The notes: generated by a model not told the origin, from the sequence alone. 64,000 bases of DNA from an uncultured Eubacteriales bacterium (GCA_951800645.1 CATOIK010000015.1:1-64000); one strand, 5' to 3'. Counted from the stretch's first letter, positions 6,550 to 17,005 are shown. Translations and numbers: made by a program.

Positions 6550-8235
6550 CTAAAATATTATTTTTATGGTTGTGCCTGCCCCCAGTTTCGACTCCATTTC
6601 CACCTGCGCCTGGTGATAAATCGCGCCGTGCTTTACAATGGAAAGTCCCAGGCCGGTGCCTCCAATCTGCTTGGAATGGCTTTTATCCACCCGGTAAAAG
6701 CGCTCAAAAATCCGCTCCTTATCTTCTGCCGGAATGCCGATTCCAGTATCTGCCACTTTTAAAACTGGATGGCCGTTTTCCACAGACACCTTCACATGCA
6801 CCTGCCCATTTGGCTTGTTGTACTTGATCGCATTATCGCAAAGATTGAAAATCATTTCTTCCAGAATCTGCTCTGCTCCCTGTACCACCGTAGGCTGGCC
6901 CTCTATGTCGATACTGACTTTCGCCTTCTGGGCCACATCCTTTATACGGTCCACCACAATGGACGCAGCCCGGTACAGATCAATGGCGCTTTTCTGAGTC
7001 TCTGCCTTGCCTTCATCCAACTGAGACAGCCGGATAATATCGCCTACCAGGGTTATCAGCCGCTGGGCCTCCACATAAATCTTCTCGGAGAACCGCCCCA
7101 TATCCTCCGGCTGCACCAGCCCGCTTTTCATAATCTCTGCATAGCCGGAAATGGAAGTGAGAGGCGTCTTTAACTCGTGGGACACATTGGCCGTAAACTC
7201 CCGACGCAATTCTTCCCGGTTCTGCTGCTCCGTCACATCCAGAATTACCACAACGGCCCCCCGCTTATCCCAAGCTTCCACCACTGGATTGGCAATAATC
7301 TGGTAATGCCGTCCGTTAATATCCAGATTCTGCTGACTGCGCTGACCGGCCAAAGCCTCGTCTACCACCTGGCGGAAGCTGCTGGAACGGTTTAAACGGA
7401 TAACATTGACAGCACCATTTCCGCCGGCTTCATCGTCCAGGCTCAGGTCCACCCCCAAAATCCGCACAGCACTAGAATTGTAGGAAATCACATCTGCCTT
7501 GCTGTCTACCACGATAAAGCCTTCCTGCATATTCTCCGTAATGGCTGCAAACTCCTCCTGCTTTTCCCGCAAAGTCACCATCTGCTCCTTAATGGTCTCC
7601 TTCTGCTTCTCCAAGCGGCGCACCAGCGGCGACAGCTCATCGTATACATGCTCTGCCTGAAGCGCGTCCGGATCCAGCTCATTGATGGGCTCCACAATCC
7701 GCTTGGTCTGAATATCCGCCAGCATCATGGTAACGCCGAAAATCACCACAGCCATTCCTATCATCAGCGGAATGGTGTGGAACATGGCAGCCAGACCGCT
7801 GCTGGTAGTGCTGGCCACCCGGATTGCCGTTCCGTCTTCCAGACGGCTGGCATAGTAATAGGTCTGCTCTGCCAGGGTATCAGAAAGCCGCACACTCTCT
7901 CCCCGGCCAGTTTTCAAAGCGTCAACAATCTCCGGCCGGTTCCTGTGATTTTCCAGGCTTTCCCTGTCTGCAAAGCTGTCGTAAAGCACCTGGCCGTCCG
8001 GACTGATCCAGGTGATCCGGTTGATACTGCCTCCGTCTCCCTGGCTGGACAACTGATCCAGATATTCCTGGCCTGACAGCTCTACTGCAGCTTCCAGATA
8101 GCGCACCTCCGCAGCCACATCCCGCCGCATCTGCTCCTGCAAATCCTGACACAGAAGCCAGGTGGTTATCAGGGTACCTACCACCATGGAGAACAAAGCT
8201 ACCAGGCACATGTTCCAGTATATTTTCCGCTTCAT
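6550..8235 (-). CDS. phoR: Phosphate-regulon sensor histidine kinase PhoR
   Basis: A 561-residue membrane kinase. A first membrane helix (~8-30), an extracytoplasmic domain, a second helix (~165-187), a HAMP-like segment and a PAS domain (~230-330) precede the kinase core. The phospho-acceptor His is in FTANVSHELKTPLTS (near 352). The N box is NLCDNAIKYNK, followed by DTGIGIP and GGTGLGLSIVKH in the ATPase domain. It phosphorylates PhoB when phosphate is scarce. Its start overlaps the end of phoB by 4 bases, so the two are translationally coupled. It closes the pst-pho operon. In this arrangement PhoU and the Pst transporter would restrain its kinase activity (family knowledge). Confidence 0.93.
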   Translation of the reverse strand: MKRKIYWNMCLVALFSMVVGTLITTWLLCQDLQEQMRRDVAAEVRYLEAAVELSGQEYLDQLSSQGDGGSINRITWISPDGQVLYDSFADRESLENHRNRPEIVDALKTGRGESVRLSDTLAEQTYYYASRLEDGTAIRVASTTSSGLAAMFHTIPLMIGMAVVIFGVTMMLADIQTKRIVEPINELDPDALQAEHVYDELSPLVRRLEKQKETIKEQMVTLREKQEEFAAITENMQEGFIVVDSKADVISYNSSAVRILGVDLSLDDEAGGNGAVNVIRLNRSSSFRQVVDEALAGQRSQQNLDINGRHYQIIANPVVEAWDKRGAVVVILDVTEQQNREELRREFTANVSHELKTPLTSISGYAEIMKSGLVQPEDMGRFSEKIYVEAQRLITLVGDIIRLSQLDEGKAETQKSAIDLYRAASIVVDRIKDVAQKAKVSIDIEGQPTVVQGAEQILEEMIFNLCDNAIKYNKPNGQVHVKVSVENGHPVLKVADTGIGIPAEDKERIFERFYRVDKSHSKQIGGTGLGLSIVKHGAIYHQAQVEMESKLGAGTTIKIIF

Positions 8236-8906
8236 CCAATCTCCTCCATCTTGTAACCTATGCCCCGGATGGTCTCAATATAATTGCTGGCTACCCCCAG
8301 CTTCTGGCGCAAAGTTCGGATATGCACATCCACAGTCCGGGTCTCTCCGTCAAAATCATAGCCCCAGATTTTAGACAGAAGCTGGTCTCTGGTAAGGACG
8401 ATGCCCTCGTTCTCCATCAGAAGGGCAAGAAGCTCAAACTCTTTAAAGGTCAGGGTAACCGGATGATCGGACACCCGCACGGTATGTTTCCCTGTATCTA
8501 CTACAATAGGGCCGCACTGCAGGACCCCTTCCTTTTTCTCCGGCTCTGACCGGCGCAAAAGAGCCCGGATACGGGCCACCAGCTCCATTATGCCGAAAGG
8601 CTTGGGAATATAATCATCGGCTCCGCTGTCCAGTCCAACCACCTTGTCATACTCAGTACCCCTAGCCGTCAGCATAATAACCGGCAGCCGGAAGGTCTGG
8701 CCGTTTTCCCGCAGCTTCCGCAGAATGGTAAGGCCATCCTCATCCGGCAGCATGATGTCTAAAAGCACCAGGGACGGCGTTTCTTTCTGCATCTCTGCCC
8801 AGAAATCTTTTGCACAGGCAAACCCCTTCGCCGAAAATCCGGTAGTCTGCAGGGTATAAATTACCAGCTCCCGAATGCTGTTGTCGTCTTCTACAAGATA
8901 GATCAT
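8232..8906 (-). CDS. phoB: Phosphate-regulon response regulator PhoB/PhoP
   Basis: A 224-residue OmpR/PhoB-type regulator. The receiver domain (1-~120) starts MIYLVEDDNSIRE with the acidic pair, has the phospho-acceptor Asp in LVLLDIMLPDEDG (near 51), a conserved Thr in MLTARG and Lys in IPKPFG. The winged-helix DNA-binding domain (~130-224) ends with the usual TVDVHIRTLRQKLG recognition region. It would bind the TTTACA-type boxes upstream of pstS at 13176-13228. It lies between phoU and phoR in the same direction, and phoR overlaps its stop codon. Confidence 0.93.
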   Translation of the reverse strand: MIYLVEDDNSIRELVIYTLQTTGFSAKGFACAKDFWAEMQKETPSLVLLDIMLPDEDGLTILRKLRENGQTFRLPVIMLTARGTEYDKVVGLDSGADDYIPKPFGIMELVARIRALLRRSEPEKKEGVLQCGPIVVDTGKHTVRVSDHPVTLTFKEFELLALLMENEGIVLTRDQLLSKIWGYDFDGETRTVDVHIRTLRQKLGVASNYIETIRGIGYKMEEIG

Positions 8907-8918
8907 GGTTTCTCTCCT

Positions 8919-9578
8919 TTAATTTGCCTCCTGATGAAAACCGGTAATGGAATATTCTACCCACTCTGCAATGTTGGTGGCGTGGTCTCCGATCCGCTCA
9001 AAATATTTGGCTACCATCAGCATATCGATGCAGAACTCGCTCTTTTCTTCATCCATCTGCTCCTGGCCCAGAATGTCAATCAGCTCCTGCTTTACCTTTC
9101 CAAACAGGCTGTCCACCACATCGTCGTAGAGAATCACATCTTTTGCAATCTGCAAATCCTTTTTTACAAAGGAATCGATACTTCCGCTCACCATCTTCAT
9201 GGTTGCCTCCGCCATATCCCGGATTTGGAGACGGCTTTCCATCACCTCTGTAAAGTCCTTTACAAACCCGCAGATCTCCGCAATATCAGAAGCCTGATCC
9301 CCGATGCGCTCCATGTCGGAAATCATCTTAAGGGCAGAAGACACCTGTCTTAAGTCCCTTGCTACCGGCTGCTGCTGCTGCAAAAGCCGCATGCACAGAT
9401 TTTCAATATCCCGCTCCTTCTGGTCGATTTCCCGGTCTGTCCTATAAACCTCCTCAGAGAAATCTCCCGCTCCCATCAGAGTCCGGGATGCGTAGGAAAT
9501 GGCGTCCTCGCACAAAGCCCCCATCCGAATCAGTTCCACATTTAAAAGCTCTAACTGTTCATCAAAACGATTCCGCAT
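8919..9578 (-). CDS. phoU: Phosphate signalling protein PhoU
   Basis: A 219-residue all-helical protein with two PhoU repeats, each carrying an ExxxD metal-binding signature such as EEVYRTDREID and DDVVDSLFGKV. PhoU couples the Pst transporter to PhoR and keeps the kinase off when phosphate is plentiful. The ATG at 9578 lies 10 bases after GGAGG. A TTG nine bases upstream extends the frame but sits almost on the ribosome binding site, so it was not used. The gene is immediately after pstB and before phoB. Confidence 0.93.
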   Translation of the reverse strand: MRNRFDEQLELLNVELIRMGALCEDAISYASRTLMGAGDFSEEVYRTDREIDQKERDIENLCMRLLQQQQPVARDLRQVSSALKMISDMERIGDQASDIAEICGFVKDFTEVMESRLQIRDMAEATMKMVSGSIDSFVKKDLQIAKDVILYDDVVDSLFGKVKQELIDILGQEQMDEEKSEFCIDMLMVAKYFERIGDHATNIAEWVEYSITGFHQEAN

Positions 9579-9579
9579 A

Positions 9580-10329
9580 TCAGCCAAACCTCCCCGTAAT
9601 GTAATCTTCTGTTTTCTTATTCTTCGGCATGGAGAAAATCTGCTCCGTATCGCCGAATTCCACCACCTCCCCCAGCAGGAAAAAGGCAGTTTTGTCAGAA
9701 ATACGAGCGGCTTGCTGCATATTATGGGTCACCATGACAATAGTATAGTCTTTTTTCAGTTCTGCCGCAAGGTCTTCTATTTTAGAGGTAGAGATGGGAT
9801 CCAGGGCAGAGGTAGGCTCATCCATCAAAAGCACCTCCGGCTGTACTGCCAATGCCCTTGCAATGCAAAGTCTCTGCTGCTGGCCGCCGGAAAGGCCCAG
9901 GGCGCTCTTTTTCAGCCGATCTTTTAACTCGTCCCAGATAGCCGCATCCCGCAGGGATTTCTCCACGATGTCGTCTAGCTGTACCTTGGAGCGAATGCCG
10001 TGGGTACGAGGCCCGAAAGCGATGTTATCGTAAACGCTCATAGGGAATGGATTGGGCTTCTGGAACACCATGCCAACCCGCTTTCTCAACAGATTTATAT
10101 CCATGTTTCCGTAAATATCTTCCCCATCCAGCAGAATGCTTCCGGTGATTTTACAGCCCTCCACCAAATCGTTCATCCGGTTTAAGGACTTTAGCAGGGT
10201 AGACTTTCCGCAGCCGGAAGGCCCGATAAAGGCGGTGATCTCATTAGCCTGTATATCTAAATTGATTCCCTTTAATGCCTTAAAATCTCCGTAGTAAAGT
10301 TCCATATCTTTAATCGTCAGCTTATCCAT
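9580..10329 (-). CDS. pstB: Phosphate ABC transporter ATPase PstB
   Basis: A 249-residue ABC ATPase. Walker A is GPSGCGKST (near 33-41), the Q loop is in [12 protein letters not shown], the signature is [11 protein letters not shown] (near 145), and Walker B is [12 protein letters not shown] (near 166) with the switch His in [12 protein letters not shown] and [10 protein letters not shown] are typical of PstB. It powers phosphate import through PstC-PstA. It is 249 residues, the family's usual length, with a clear AGAGAGGAA site before the ATG, 11 bases after pstA. Confidence 0.95.
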   Translation of the reverse strand: MDKLTIKDMELYYGDFKALKGINLDIQANEITAFIGPSGCGKSTLLKSLNRMNDLVEGCKITGSILLDGEDIYGNMDINLLRKRVGMVFQKPNPFPMSVYDNIAFGPRTHGIRSKVQLDDIVEKSLRDAAIWDELKDRLKKSALGLSGGQQQRLCIARALAVQPEVLLMDEPTSALDPISTSKIEDLAAELKKDYTIVMVTHNMQQAARISDKTAFFLLGEVVEFGDTEQIFSMPKNKKTEDYITGRFG

Positions 10330-10340
10330 CTTGTTCCTCT

Positions 10341-11249
10341 CTACTTATTCTTACTTGCTGCTTTCTTTGCAATCGCACCGGATACTGCGTTGATGCAGAT
10401 AACCATAGCCAGCAGCACTACGGCAGTGGCATAGGACTGGTTGATGTAAAGCCCCTCGTTAGTCAGCACATACATGTGAACTGCCAGAGTACGGCCAGAG
10501 CCCATCAAATTTTCCGGAATCCCGGCTACAGTGCCTGCCGTATACATAAGCGCCGCCGTCTCTCCCACAATACGGCCCACAGCCAGAATCACGCCTGCTA
10601 AAATACCAGGTACTGCCGATGGCAGCACAATCCGAAACACTGTCCGCAGCCGTCCGGCTCCCAGGCCGAAGCTGCCTTCCCGGTAAGAATCCGGCACGGA
10701 TTTCAACGCTTCTTCCGTAGTCCGCATAATCAGCGGCAGAATCATAATCGCCAATGTCATAGCGCCGCCTAAAATGGTGTAGGACCACTCCAGGGTTACT
10801 GCAAAAAACAGGAATCCGAACAGGCCGTATACGATGGATGGAATACCGGATAAGGTCTCTGCCGTTACCCGGATCACCGCCACCAGCTTATTGCCCCGCC
10901 TGGCGTACTCTACCAGATAGATAGCGGAGAAGATTCCCAGAGGCCCGGCAATCAGAAGGGACAGGGCTGTCATAATAATGGTATTGATAAGAGCCGGCAT
11001 CAGGGAAACATTTTCACTGTTGTATTCCCAGGCAAACAGCTCCGGTGTCAGGCAGGGAACTCCCTTTACCAGAATATAAGCAATCAGAAACAGTAAGGCC
11101 AGCACCGTAATCAGCGATGATAAGCTGACCAGAATCAGCAGAAAAAAAGACAACGGACTGCGCTTATAGGATTTTAACCGCTGACTAAAGGTCTGCCGGT
11201 TGATAGGACGGATGTTTTCCTGCTCTCCTGGCTCCATAATCGCTTCCAT
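10341..11249 (-). CDS. pstA: Phosphate ABC transporter permease PstA
   Basis: A 302-residue membrane protein with about six helices and the ABC permease EAA loop in [20 protein letters not shown] (about residues 190-209). [11 protein letters not shown] near the C terminus is typical of PstA. It forms the membrane channel with PstC. The ATG follows GGGGGAGGCGTAA, whose TAA is the pstC stop codon, so the two genes abut and are probably translated in tandem. Confidence 0.94.
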   Translation of the reverse strand: MEAIMEPGEQENIRPINRQTFSQRLKSYKRSPLSFFLLILVSLSSLITVLALLFLIAYILVKGVPCLTPELFAWEYNSENVSLMPALINTIIMTALSLLIAGPLGIFSAIYLVEYARRGNKLVAVIRVTAETLSGIPSIVYGLFGFLFFAVTLEWSYTILGGAMTLAIMILPLIMRTTEEALKSVPDSYREGSFGLGAGRLRTVFRIVLPSAVPGILAGVILAVGRIVGETAALMYTAGTVAGIPENLMGSGRTLAVHMYVLTNEGLYINQSYATAVVLLAMVICINAVSGAIAKKAASKNK

Positions 11250-12101
11250 TTACGCCTCCCCCTTTCTGCTTAAGATAGAAAATGACAGATTGATCATCAA
11301 AATAAACACAAACAGTACAACGGCAGTGGCAATCAGCGCCTCCCGGTGCAGATCTGTGGCATAGCCCATTTCCAGTACAATGTTGGCTGTCATGGTACGG
11401 ACGCCTTTAAACAGTCCCCTGGGCATTCTGGCCTGGTTTCCTGCTACCATAATCACCGCCATGGTCTCGCCGATGGCCCGGCCCACGCCCAGAATCACGC
11501 CGGCCAGAATACCGGATCTGGCAGACGGAAGTGCGGCAAAAAACACGCTTCGCTCATGGCTGGCACCCAGGGCCAGGGCTCCTTCATAGTAGCTGTCCGG
11601 CACTGCGCTGATAGCTGACTCTGACACGCCGATGATAGTCGGCAGAATCATAATGCCTAAAAGCAGCGACGCTGCCGCCATGCTTTTTCCGCTGCCGCCA
11701 AACAGCTCCGACATCACCGGCACAATCACCACCAAGCCAAAAAAACCATATACAACAGACGGAATCCCTGCCAGCAGATCAATGGCTGGCTTGATGACCC
11801 GGTACAGTCTGCAGGGGCAGAATTTTGACAGGAACACTGCCGTCAGAATCCCGATGGGTACGCCCACTAGGATGGCCCCTGCAGTCACATAAATGCTGCC
11901 CAGAATCATCGGCAGGATTCCGTAAATGTCGTTGCCCGGCTTCCACTTCTCTCCCGTCAGAAACTGGAACACGCCAATCTCTCCCATAGCCGGAATGCCG
12001 TTGACAAACAGAAACAGGCAGATAATGACTACAGAAAGGATGGACGCACAGGCGGAAATCAGGAACACCAAATGCATGGCCTTTTCATTAAACTTTTTCA
12101 T
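11250..12101 (-). CDS. pstC: Phosphate ABC transporter permease PstC
   Basis: A 283-residue membrane protein with about six helices. The N-terminal segment FLTGEKWKPGNDIYGILPMI is characteristic of PstC, and the EAA loop is in DSYYEGALALGASHERSVF. GETMAVIMVAGN follows near the C terminus. The start chosen is the ATG at 12101, six bases after GGAGGAG. A GTG at 12116 would place this ribosome binding site inside the gene. It follows pstS after a GC-rich intercistronic hairpin at 12129-12154. Confidence 0.94.
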   Translation of the reverse strand: MKKFNEKAMHLVFLISACASILSVVIICLFLFVNGIPAMGEIGVFQFLTGEKWKPGNDIYGILPMILGSIYVTAGAILVGVPIGILTAVFLSKFCPCRLYRVIKPAIDLLAGIPSVVYGFFGLVVIVPVMSELFGGSGKSMAAASLLLGIMILPTIIGVSESAISAVPDSYYEGALALGASHERSVFFAALPSARSGILAGVILGVGRAIGETMAVIMVAGNQARMPRGLFKGVRTMTANIVLEMGYATDLHREALIATAVVLFVFILMINLSFSILSRKGEA

Positions 12102-12128
12102 TCCAAACTCCTCCACAGCCCCTGGGCA

Positions 12129-12154
12129 AGGCGGCTCTTAAAATCGGGCCGCCT
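12129..12154 (-). promoter_or_regulatory. Intercistronic hairpin between pstS and pstC
   Basis: AGGCGGC (12129-12135) pairs with GCCGCCT (12148-12154). No T run follows, so it is probably an mRNA-stabilising or partially terminating hairpin that raises binding protein above permease, as is common in ABC operons. Confidence 0.55.
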
Positions 12155-12184
12155 GCTGGACGCGTCTTATGCGATGCCTTTCGT

Positions 12185-13117
12185 TTACTGTACTTCTTCC
12201 CACTCCGTTACCTCGCCGGTAAAAATGGCTCTCACATTCTCACTGCTCAATTCCTCAACCGGGCTGTCGTTGTTTACGATTACTGCGATGCCGTCCATTG
12301 CCATAGTAACTGCCGTAAGGCCCGCCTCCAGTTCGCTGTCCTTTACCTCTCTGGACGCCATGCCGATGTCGCACACACCCTCGATTGCAGAGGTCATGCC
12401 AGTGGTAGAATCGGACTGCTGTACCTCGATGGTTACATCCGGATTGAAGGCAGCATAAGCCTCCTTTAACTTCTCCATAACCGGAGTTACGGAAGAAGAA
12501 CCTGCCACTACCACTTTGCCGGAAATGCCGGAATCCTCATAAGCGCCCTCATTGCCCTGGCTGATGTAGCCGTTGTCCTCAACCACCTTCTGTCCTTCCT
12601 CGCTCATAATGAACTTCATAAAATCTGCTGCCGCATCGCTTAAGCCGTCCTTGTAAGTAACAACAAAGGGGCGTGCAATCTTGTAGCTGCCAGATTTGAT
12701 GTTCTCAACAGAAGCCTCAGCTCCATCAATCTTTACCGCTTTTACGGTGTCATTTAAAGAACCAAGGGAAATGTAACCGATTGCTTCAGAATTGCCTGCG
12801 ATGGTAGCCATCATAACAGATGTGCTGTTGGTAATCTCTGCCTCCTCGGTAGTCATATCCACCTTCTCACCAGACTCATCCTTTACCTGGATGCCGAACA
12901 GCTCGATAAATGCGCCTCTGGTACCGGAGCCGTCCTCCCGGGAAACTACAGTGATGGGGCTATCTGCTGGGGAAACCTCCTCAGCCTCTGCCTCCCCTGC
13001 ATACTGGGTTTCGGTGGCTGCTGCTGCAGCGGTCTCCGTCTCCTTGCTGCCTTTGCATGCAGTTAAACTGGCTGCTGCCAGTCCCATTGCTAACAGTACC
13101 GCAAATGTTTTCTTCAT
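12185..13117 (-). CDS. pstS: Phosphate-binding lipoprotein PstS, circularly permuted
   Basis: A 310-residue lipoprotein with lipobox LTAC. It carries all PstS ligand motifs, but in swapped order. The part that is usually C-terminal comes first (VVSREDGSGTRGAF, then AIGYISLGSL and YKIARPFVV). The usual N-terminal half comes second (VVVAGSSSVTPVMEKL, then the S-D-S-T-T loop and CDIGMASRE), and the protein ends at FTGEVTEWEEVQ. That is exactly where normal PstS would continue into the SREDGSGTR segment. The two lobes of the phosphate clamp should still form, with new termini on the surface. The start at 13117 follows AAGGAGAAAACGATT; the ATG at 13138 lies upstream of that site. It is the first gene of the pst-pho operon, preceded by Pho boxes. 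Confidence 0.9.
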   Translation of the reverse strand: MKKTFAVLLAMGLAAASLTACKGSKETETAAAAATETQYAGEAEAEEVSPADSPITVVSREDGSGTRGAFIELFGIQVKDESGEKVDMTTEEAEITNSTSVMMATIAGNSEAIGYISLGSLNDTVKAVKIDGAEASVENIKSGSYKIARPFVVTYKDGLSDAAADFMKFIMSEEGQKVVEDNGYISQGNEGAYEDSGISGKVVVAGSSSVTPVMEKLKEAYAAFNPDVTIEVQQSDSTTGMTSAIEGVCDIGMASREVKDSELEAGLTAVTMAMDGIAVIVNNDSPVEELSSENVRAIFTGEVTEWEEVQ

Positions 13118-13175
13118 AATCGTTTTCTCCTTTTTCATGTCTGAATTACATTCCTGTTTTCCTTACATGTGGCAT

Positions 13176-13228
13176 TGTAAAATCTGAATGTAAAATCCAA
13201 AAGAAGGGAAATGTAAAGTGTTTGTAAA
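13176..13228 (-). promoter_or_regulatory. Pho boxes upstream of pstS
   Basis: Four minus-strand TTTACA hexamers are present: at 13223-13228 and 13212-13217 (11-bp period) and at 13189-13194 and 13176-13181 (13-bp period). Direct repeats spaced about one helical turn are the binding pattern of PhoB/PhoP regulators. They sit 60-110 bp before the pstS start, so PhoB encoded in the same operon probably activates it. Confidence 0.7.
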
Positions 13229-13258
13229 GATAACGATGAAAAAACCTCATAACTGCAT

Positions 13259-13292
13259 AAAAAATGCTGTCCCGCTTATATGCAGGACAGCA
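13259..13292 (-). terminator. Terminator after glyA
   Basis: TGCTGTCC (13265-13272) pairs with GGACAGCA (13285-13292) around a 12-nt loop. On the minus strand it is followed by TTTTTTATG. It ends the citrate-synthase-to-glyA cluster before the pst promoter region. Confidence 0.85.
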
Positions 13293-13336
13293 AAAAATTC
13301 ATATTTAACCAGCACTTTATTTTTGTTCAGGAAGGA

Positions 13337-14581
13337 TTAGTAAATGGGGTATTTCTCGCACAGCTTGGTAACCTCAGCCCGGATATAATCCGCCTGGTTC
13401 TCAAAGTCTGTAGCAGCCAGCCAGACGCACTCTGCCACCTTCGCCATATCTTCTTCCTTCAGTCCGCGGGAGGTAATGGCCGGGGTTCCGATGCGGACGC
13501 CGGAAGTGACAAACGGACTTCTGGGGTCATTGGGGATGGCGTTTTTATTCAGGGTAAGATATACCTCGTCACACCGGTTCTGCAGCTCTTTTCCGCTGAC
13601 CTCCAAATTTGTCAGGTCTACCAGGATCAGGTGATTATCCGTGCCGCCGGACACCAGCTTGAAGCCCTGCTTCTTCAGTTCCTCAGCCAAAGCCGCTGCA
13701 TTCTTTCTCACCTGTGCCTGATAACCTTTAAATTCCGGTTTTAAAGCCTCGCCGAAGCACACGGCCTTGGCAGCGATCACATGCTCTAAGGGGCCGCCCT
13801 GGGTGCCGGGGAAAATGGCCTTGTTAAAATTAAACTTTTCCGCTGCTGCCTGGTTTGCCAGAATCATGCCGCCTCTGGGGCCCCGCAGGGTTTTGTGGGT
13901 GGTCGTAGTTACCACATCTGCATAGGGAATGGGACTGGGATGCTCTCCTGCTGCCACCAGACCTGCAATGTGGGCCATGTCTACCATCAGATATGCGCCA
14001 ACCTTATCTGCAATTTCCTTAAAACGCTTAAAATCGATGGTTCTGGCATAGGCGCTGGCCCCTGCCAGAATCATTTTCGGCCTGCACTCGAAAGCCAGCC
14101 GCTCTACCTCGTCATAGTCGATGAAGCCGTCATCGTTGACGCCGTAAGGCACAATATTAAAGTACATGCCGGAGAAATTTACCGGACTTCCGTGGGATAA
14201 GTGGCCGCCGTGATCCAGGCTCATGCTGAGCACTGTGTCGCCGGGCTTTAACATAGCCACAAACACAGCCATATTGGCCTGAGCGCCGGAGTGAGGCTGT
14301 ACATTGGCATAATCGCAGCCAAACAGCTTTTTCGCCCGCTCAATAGCGATATTCTCCACCACATCCACACATTCGCAGCCGCCGTAGTAGCGCTTGCCGG
14401 AATAGCCTTCTGCATACTTGTTGGTAAGCACTGTACCCATAGCCATCATCACCGGCTCTGACACAATGTTCTCCGATGCGATCAGCTCCAGATTCCGTCT
14501 CTGACGGGCTGCCTCTGCCTCAATAGCCTGACCTACTTCCGGGTCGTAGTCTGTCAGTAACTGCATTACTTCGTTTACCAT
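13337..14581 (-). CDS. glyA: Serine hydroxymethyltransferase
   Basis: A 414-residue PLP enzyme that converts serine and tetrahydrofolate to glycine and methylene-tetrahydrofolate. Visible motifs are [26 protein letters not shown], the substrate loop [11 protein letters not shown] and the PLP-binding Lys in [14 protein letters not shown] (near 225). The ATG at 14581 follows AGGAGGAGAACAGCT. The frame also extends upstream to 14626, but that part is basic and lies before the ribosome binding site. It is downstream of the aconitase gene and may be cotranscribed with it; the glyA terminator is at 13259-13292. Confidence 0.95.
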   Translation of the reverse strand: MVNEVMQLLTDYDPEVGQAIEAEAARQRRNLELIASENIVSEPVMMAMGTVLTNKYAEGYSGKRYYGGCECVDVVENIAIERAKKLFGCDYANVQPHSGAQANMAVFVAMLKPGDTVLSMSLDHGGHLSHGSPVNFSGMYFNIVPYGVNDDGFIDYDEVERLAFECRPKMILAGASAYARTIDFKRFKEIADKVGAYLMVDMAHIAGLVAAGEHPSPIPYADVVTTTTHKTLRGPRGGMILANQAAAEKFNFNKAIFPGTQGGPLEHVIAAKAVCFGEALKPEFKGYQAQVRKNAAALAEELKKQGFKLVSGGTDNHLILVDLTNLEVSGKELQNRCDEVYLTLNKNAIPNDPRSPFVTSGVRIGTPAITSRGLKEEDMAKVAECVWLAATDFENQADYIRAEVTKLCEKYPIY

Positions 14582-14641
14582 AGCTGTTCTCCTCCTAATA
14601 GACTGTTTAAACCGACTTTTCTCCAAGCTTAACGCCTGTTT

Positions 14642-16954
14642 TTATTCCTGCTTGCCCGCCGTTTCAAACTGTTTTCCTTTGTTGTAATTTATCAGGCATC
14701 CGGCCCGGACAATCTTTTTCTCATCCTCAGTCATGTCTGCCAGGTACAGGGTAATTTCTTTTAATTCTTCTCCTATCACATAAGCCTTGATGTTCCGTCC
14801 GTCTCCCTCCAGGGCTTTCAGGACGCCAGGCACAAAGATGTAGTCGCCTACCTCAAACTCCGGCTCTGCCTCCATCTGGAAGGGCAGCATACCCCAGTTC
14901 ATGACATTGGAACGATACCGTTTGGTAGCATACTCTTTGGCGATGTTTGCCAGGCCGCCCAGCACTCTTTGGCAGCTGGCTGCCTGTTCTCTGGCAGAGC
15001 CGTCTCCCGGCTTCACTGCGTAAATCATGCTGCCGATTTCTACCTGCTCCGGTTTTACATCTGCGCATCCGGGAATCTGAGCCAGCTTTTCATAGACTGC
15101 TTTTAAAGAAGCGTCCAGACTGGAAGCATCCTGACCTGCCGCGCGGGCCCGCTCCAACTTATCTGTTTCCTTGGCTCTCCCCACATACTCCGGATCCCGT
15201 CTGGACAGGGTAAACTCTGCCAGTCCCAGAGGATTGGAACGATAGGATGAGGTCTCTCCGGAAGGAATCAGCTCATCTGTGGTGGTTACCGGGTCTAAAA
15301 TCTTGGAGCAGACCTTTAAGAGAATGTTATCAGACAAAGCTTCCATCTCCGGCCAGTCCTTAATGTTGGGACCGTAAACCAGGTCGCTGCCCTCTGCCTT
15401 TCCGTAGCCCTGGTATACTCTCCGTTCGTAAGCAGAGCTGTCAAACTCATAAGCCGGAACCTCATAGCCGTCTGCCACATCCGCAGCCGAAGTCAGCACG
15501 CCGCCGTTAGCCGCCGTTGCTGCAATAGAGCGGGCGTCCATCAGAGCCACTGCCGCCATCTGTTTTGCCCCCGGCTTGGAGCCTTCCCGGTTGGGGAAGT
15601 TCCGGGTCGTGTGGCGGATGCTTAAGCAATCGTTGGCCGGAGTATCTCCTGCACCGAAGCAGGGGCCGCAGAAAGCAGTGCGGATAATAGCGCCTGCCGC
15701 CATCAGCTCATTCACTGCCCCCTTCTTCACCAGATCCATAAACACTGGCTGGGAGGAAGGGTAAACCGCCAGGTTAAAGGCGTCGTTTCCGCAGGATTTT
15801 CCCTGTAAAATGTGAGCCGCTTCCATCACATTAGAGTAGTTTCCGCCTGCACAGCCTGCAATGACGCCCTGCTGCACATGCAGTTTTCCATCCACTACCT
15901 TATTCAGCAGATGCAGGCCGCCCTCCGGATTTCCAGAAATCTTTGCCGCCTCTTTTTCTACCGAAGCCAGAATGTCCGTCAAATTCTGGTTCAGTTCTTC
16001 AATCTCATAAACATTGCTGGGATGGAAGGGCAAGGCAATCATAGGCTTTACAGTGCTTAAATCCACATAGACCATGCCGTCATAGTAAGCCACCTCTGCC
16101 GGGTTCAGTTCCTTATAATCTGCCTCCCGGCCATGGAGAGCCAGAAACGCCCTGGTGTCCTCGTCTGTTCTCCAGATAGAAGAAAGGCAGGTGGTCTCCG
16201 TAGTCATTACATCCACGCCGTTACGGTAATCGGTCGTCATGGATGCCACGCCCGGCCCCACAAACTCCATCACCTTATTTTTCACATAGCCATTTTTAAA
16301 CACAGCCCCGATAATCGCCAGGGCAATGTCCTGGGGGCCTACGCCGGGAGCCGGTTTTCCAGTTAAATACACGGCTACTACGCCGGGATAAGCCACATCA
16401 TAAGTGTCCCGCAAAAGCTGCTTTACCAGCTCGCCGCCGCCTTCTCCGATAGCCATGGTGCCCAGAGCGCCGTAGCGGGTATGACTGTCAGAGCCCAGAA
16501 TCATTTTTCCGCAGCCAGCCATCATCTCCCGCATGTACTGGTGGATGACCGCAATGTGAGGCGGAACGAAAATGCCGCCGTACTTTTTGCAGGCAGACAG
16601 ACCGAATACATGGTCGTCCTCATTGATGGTGCCGCCTACAGCGCACAGGGTATTGTGGCAGTTAGTCAGCACATAGGGAATGGGGAACTCCGTCATTCCA
16701 GAGGCCTTGGCCGTCTGTACGATGCCTACAAAAGTAATGTCGTGGGACGCCATAGAGTCAAAGCGGAGCTTTAATTTCTCCATGTTTCCAGAGGTATTGT
16801 GGGCCTCCAGCACCGAGTAGGCGATAGTGCCCTTTCTGGCTGTTTCTTTATCCGCCGCCTGACCGGTCAGCACCGCCGCTTTCCCCCATTCTGACTCCGG
16901 CACAATCTCTGTGCCATTTACCAGATAAACGCCTTCTTCATATAATTTTACCAT
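14642..16954 (-). CDS. acn: Aconitate hydratase
   Basis: A 770-residue aconitase that isomerises citrate to isocitrate. The iron-sulfur ligands are visible in [14 protein letters not shown] (near 365) and [13 protein letters not shown] (near 430). The swivel domain at the C terminus contains [14 protein letters not shown], where the Arg-Ser-Asn motif binds substrate. Its length is close to the mitochondrial type and shorter than AcnA. It has 51 bases before it, after the isocitrate dehydrogenase gene, and works in the same pathway as that gene and the Re-citrate synthase. A GCGAGGAAAAAATC site precedes the ATG. Confidence 0.92.
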   Translation of the reverse strand: MVKLYEEGVYLVNGTEIVPESEWGKAAVLTGQAADKETARKGTIAYSVLEAHNTSGNMEKLKLRFDSMASHDITFVGIVQTAKASGMTEFPIPYVLTNCHNTLCAVGGTINEDDHVFGLSACKKYGGIFVPPHIAVIHQYMREMMAGCGKMILGSDSHTRYGALGTMAIGEGGGELVKQLLRDTYDVAYPGVVAVYLTGKPAPGVGPQDIALAIIGAVFKNGYVKNKVMEFVGPGVASMTTDYRNGVDVMTTETTCLSSIWRTDEDTRAFLALHGREADYKELNPAEVAYYDGMVYVDLSTVKPMIALPFHPSNVYEIEELNQNLTDILASVEKEAAKISGNPEGGLHLLNKVVDGKLHVQQGVIAGCAGGNYSNVMEAAHILQGKSCGNDAFNLAVYPSSQPVFMDLVKKGAVNELMAAGAIIRTAFCGPCFGAGDTPANDCLSIRHTTRNFPNREGSKPGAKQMAAVALMDARSIAATAANGGVLTSAADVADGYEVPAYEFDSSAYERRVYQGYGKAEGSDLVYGPNIKDWPEMEALSDNILLKVCSKILDPVTTTDELIPSGETSSYRSNPLGLAEFTLSRRDPEYVGRAKETDKLERARAAGQDASSLDASLKAVYEKLAQIPGCADVKPEQVEIGSMIYAVKPGDGSAREQAASCQRVLGGLANIAKEYATKRYRSNVMNWGMLPFQMEAEPEFEVGDYIFVPGVLKALEGDGRNIKAYVIGEELKEITLYLADMTEDEKKIVRAGCLINYNKGKQFETAGKQE

Positions 16955-17005
16955 GATTTTTTCCTCGCTTTTTAGAAAGTGGAACCATTACTTGTAAAAA
17001 CAGCA

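Noticed and set aside
10459-10788. A 109-residue minus frame inside pstA
   Set aside because: It is a shadow of pstA, whose frame has all permease motifs.
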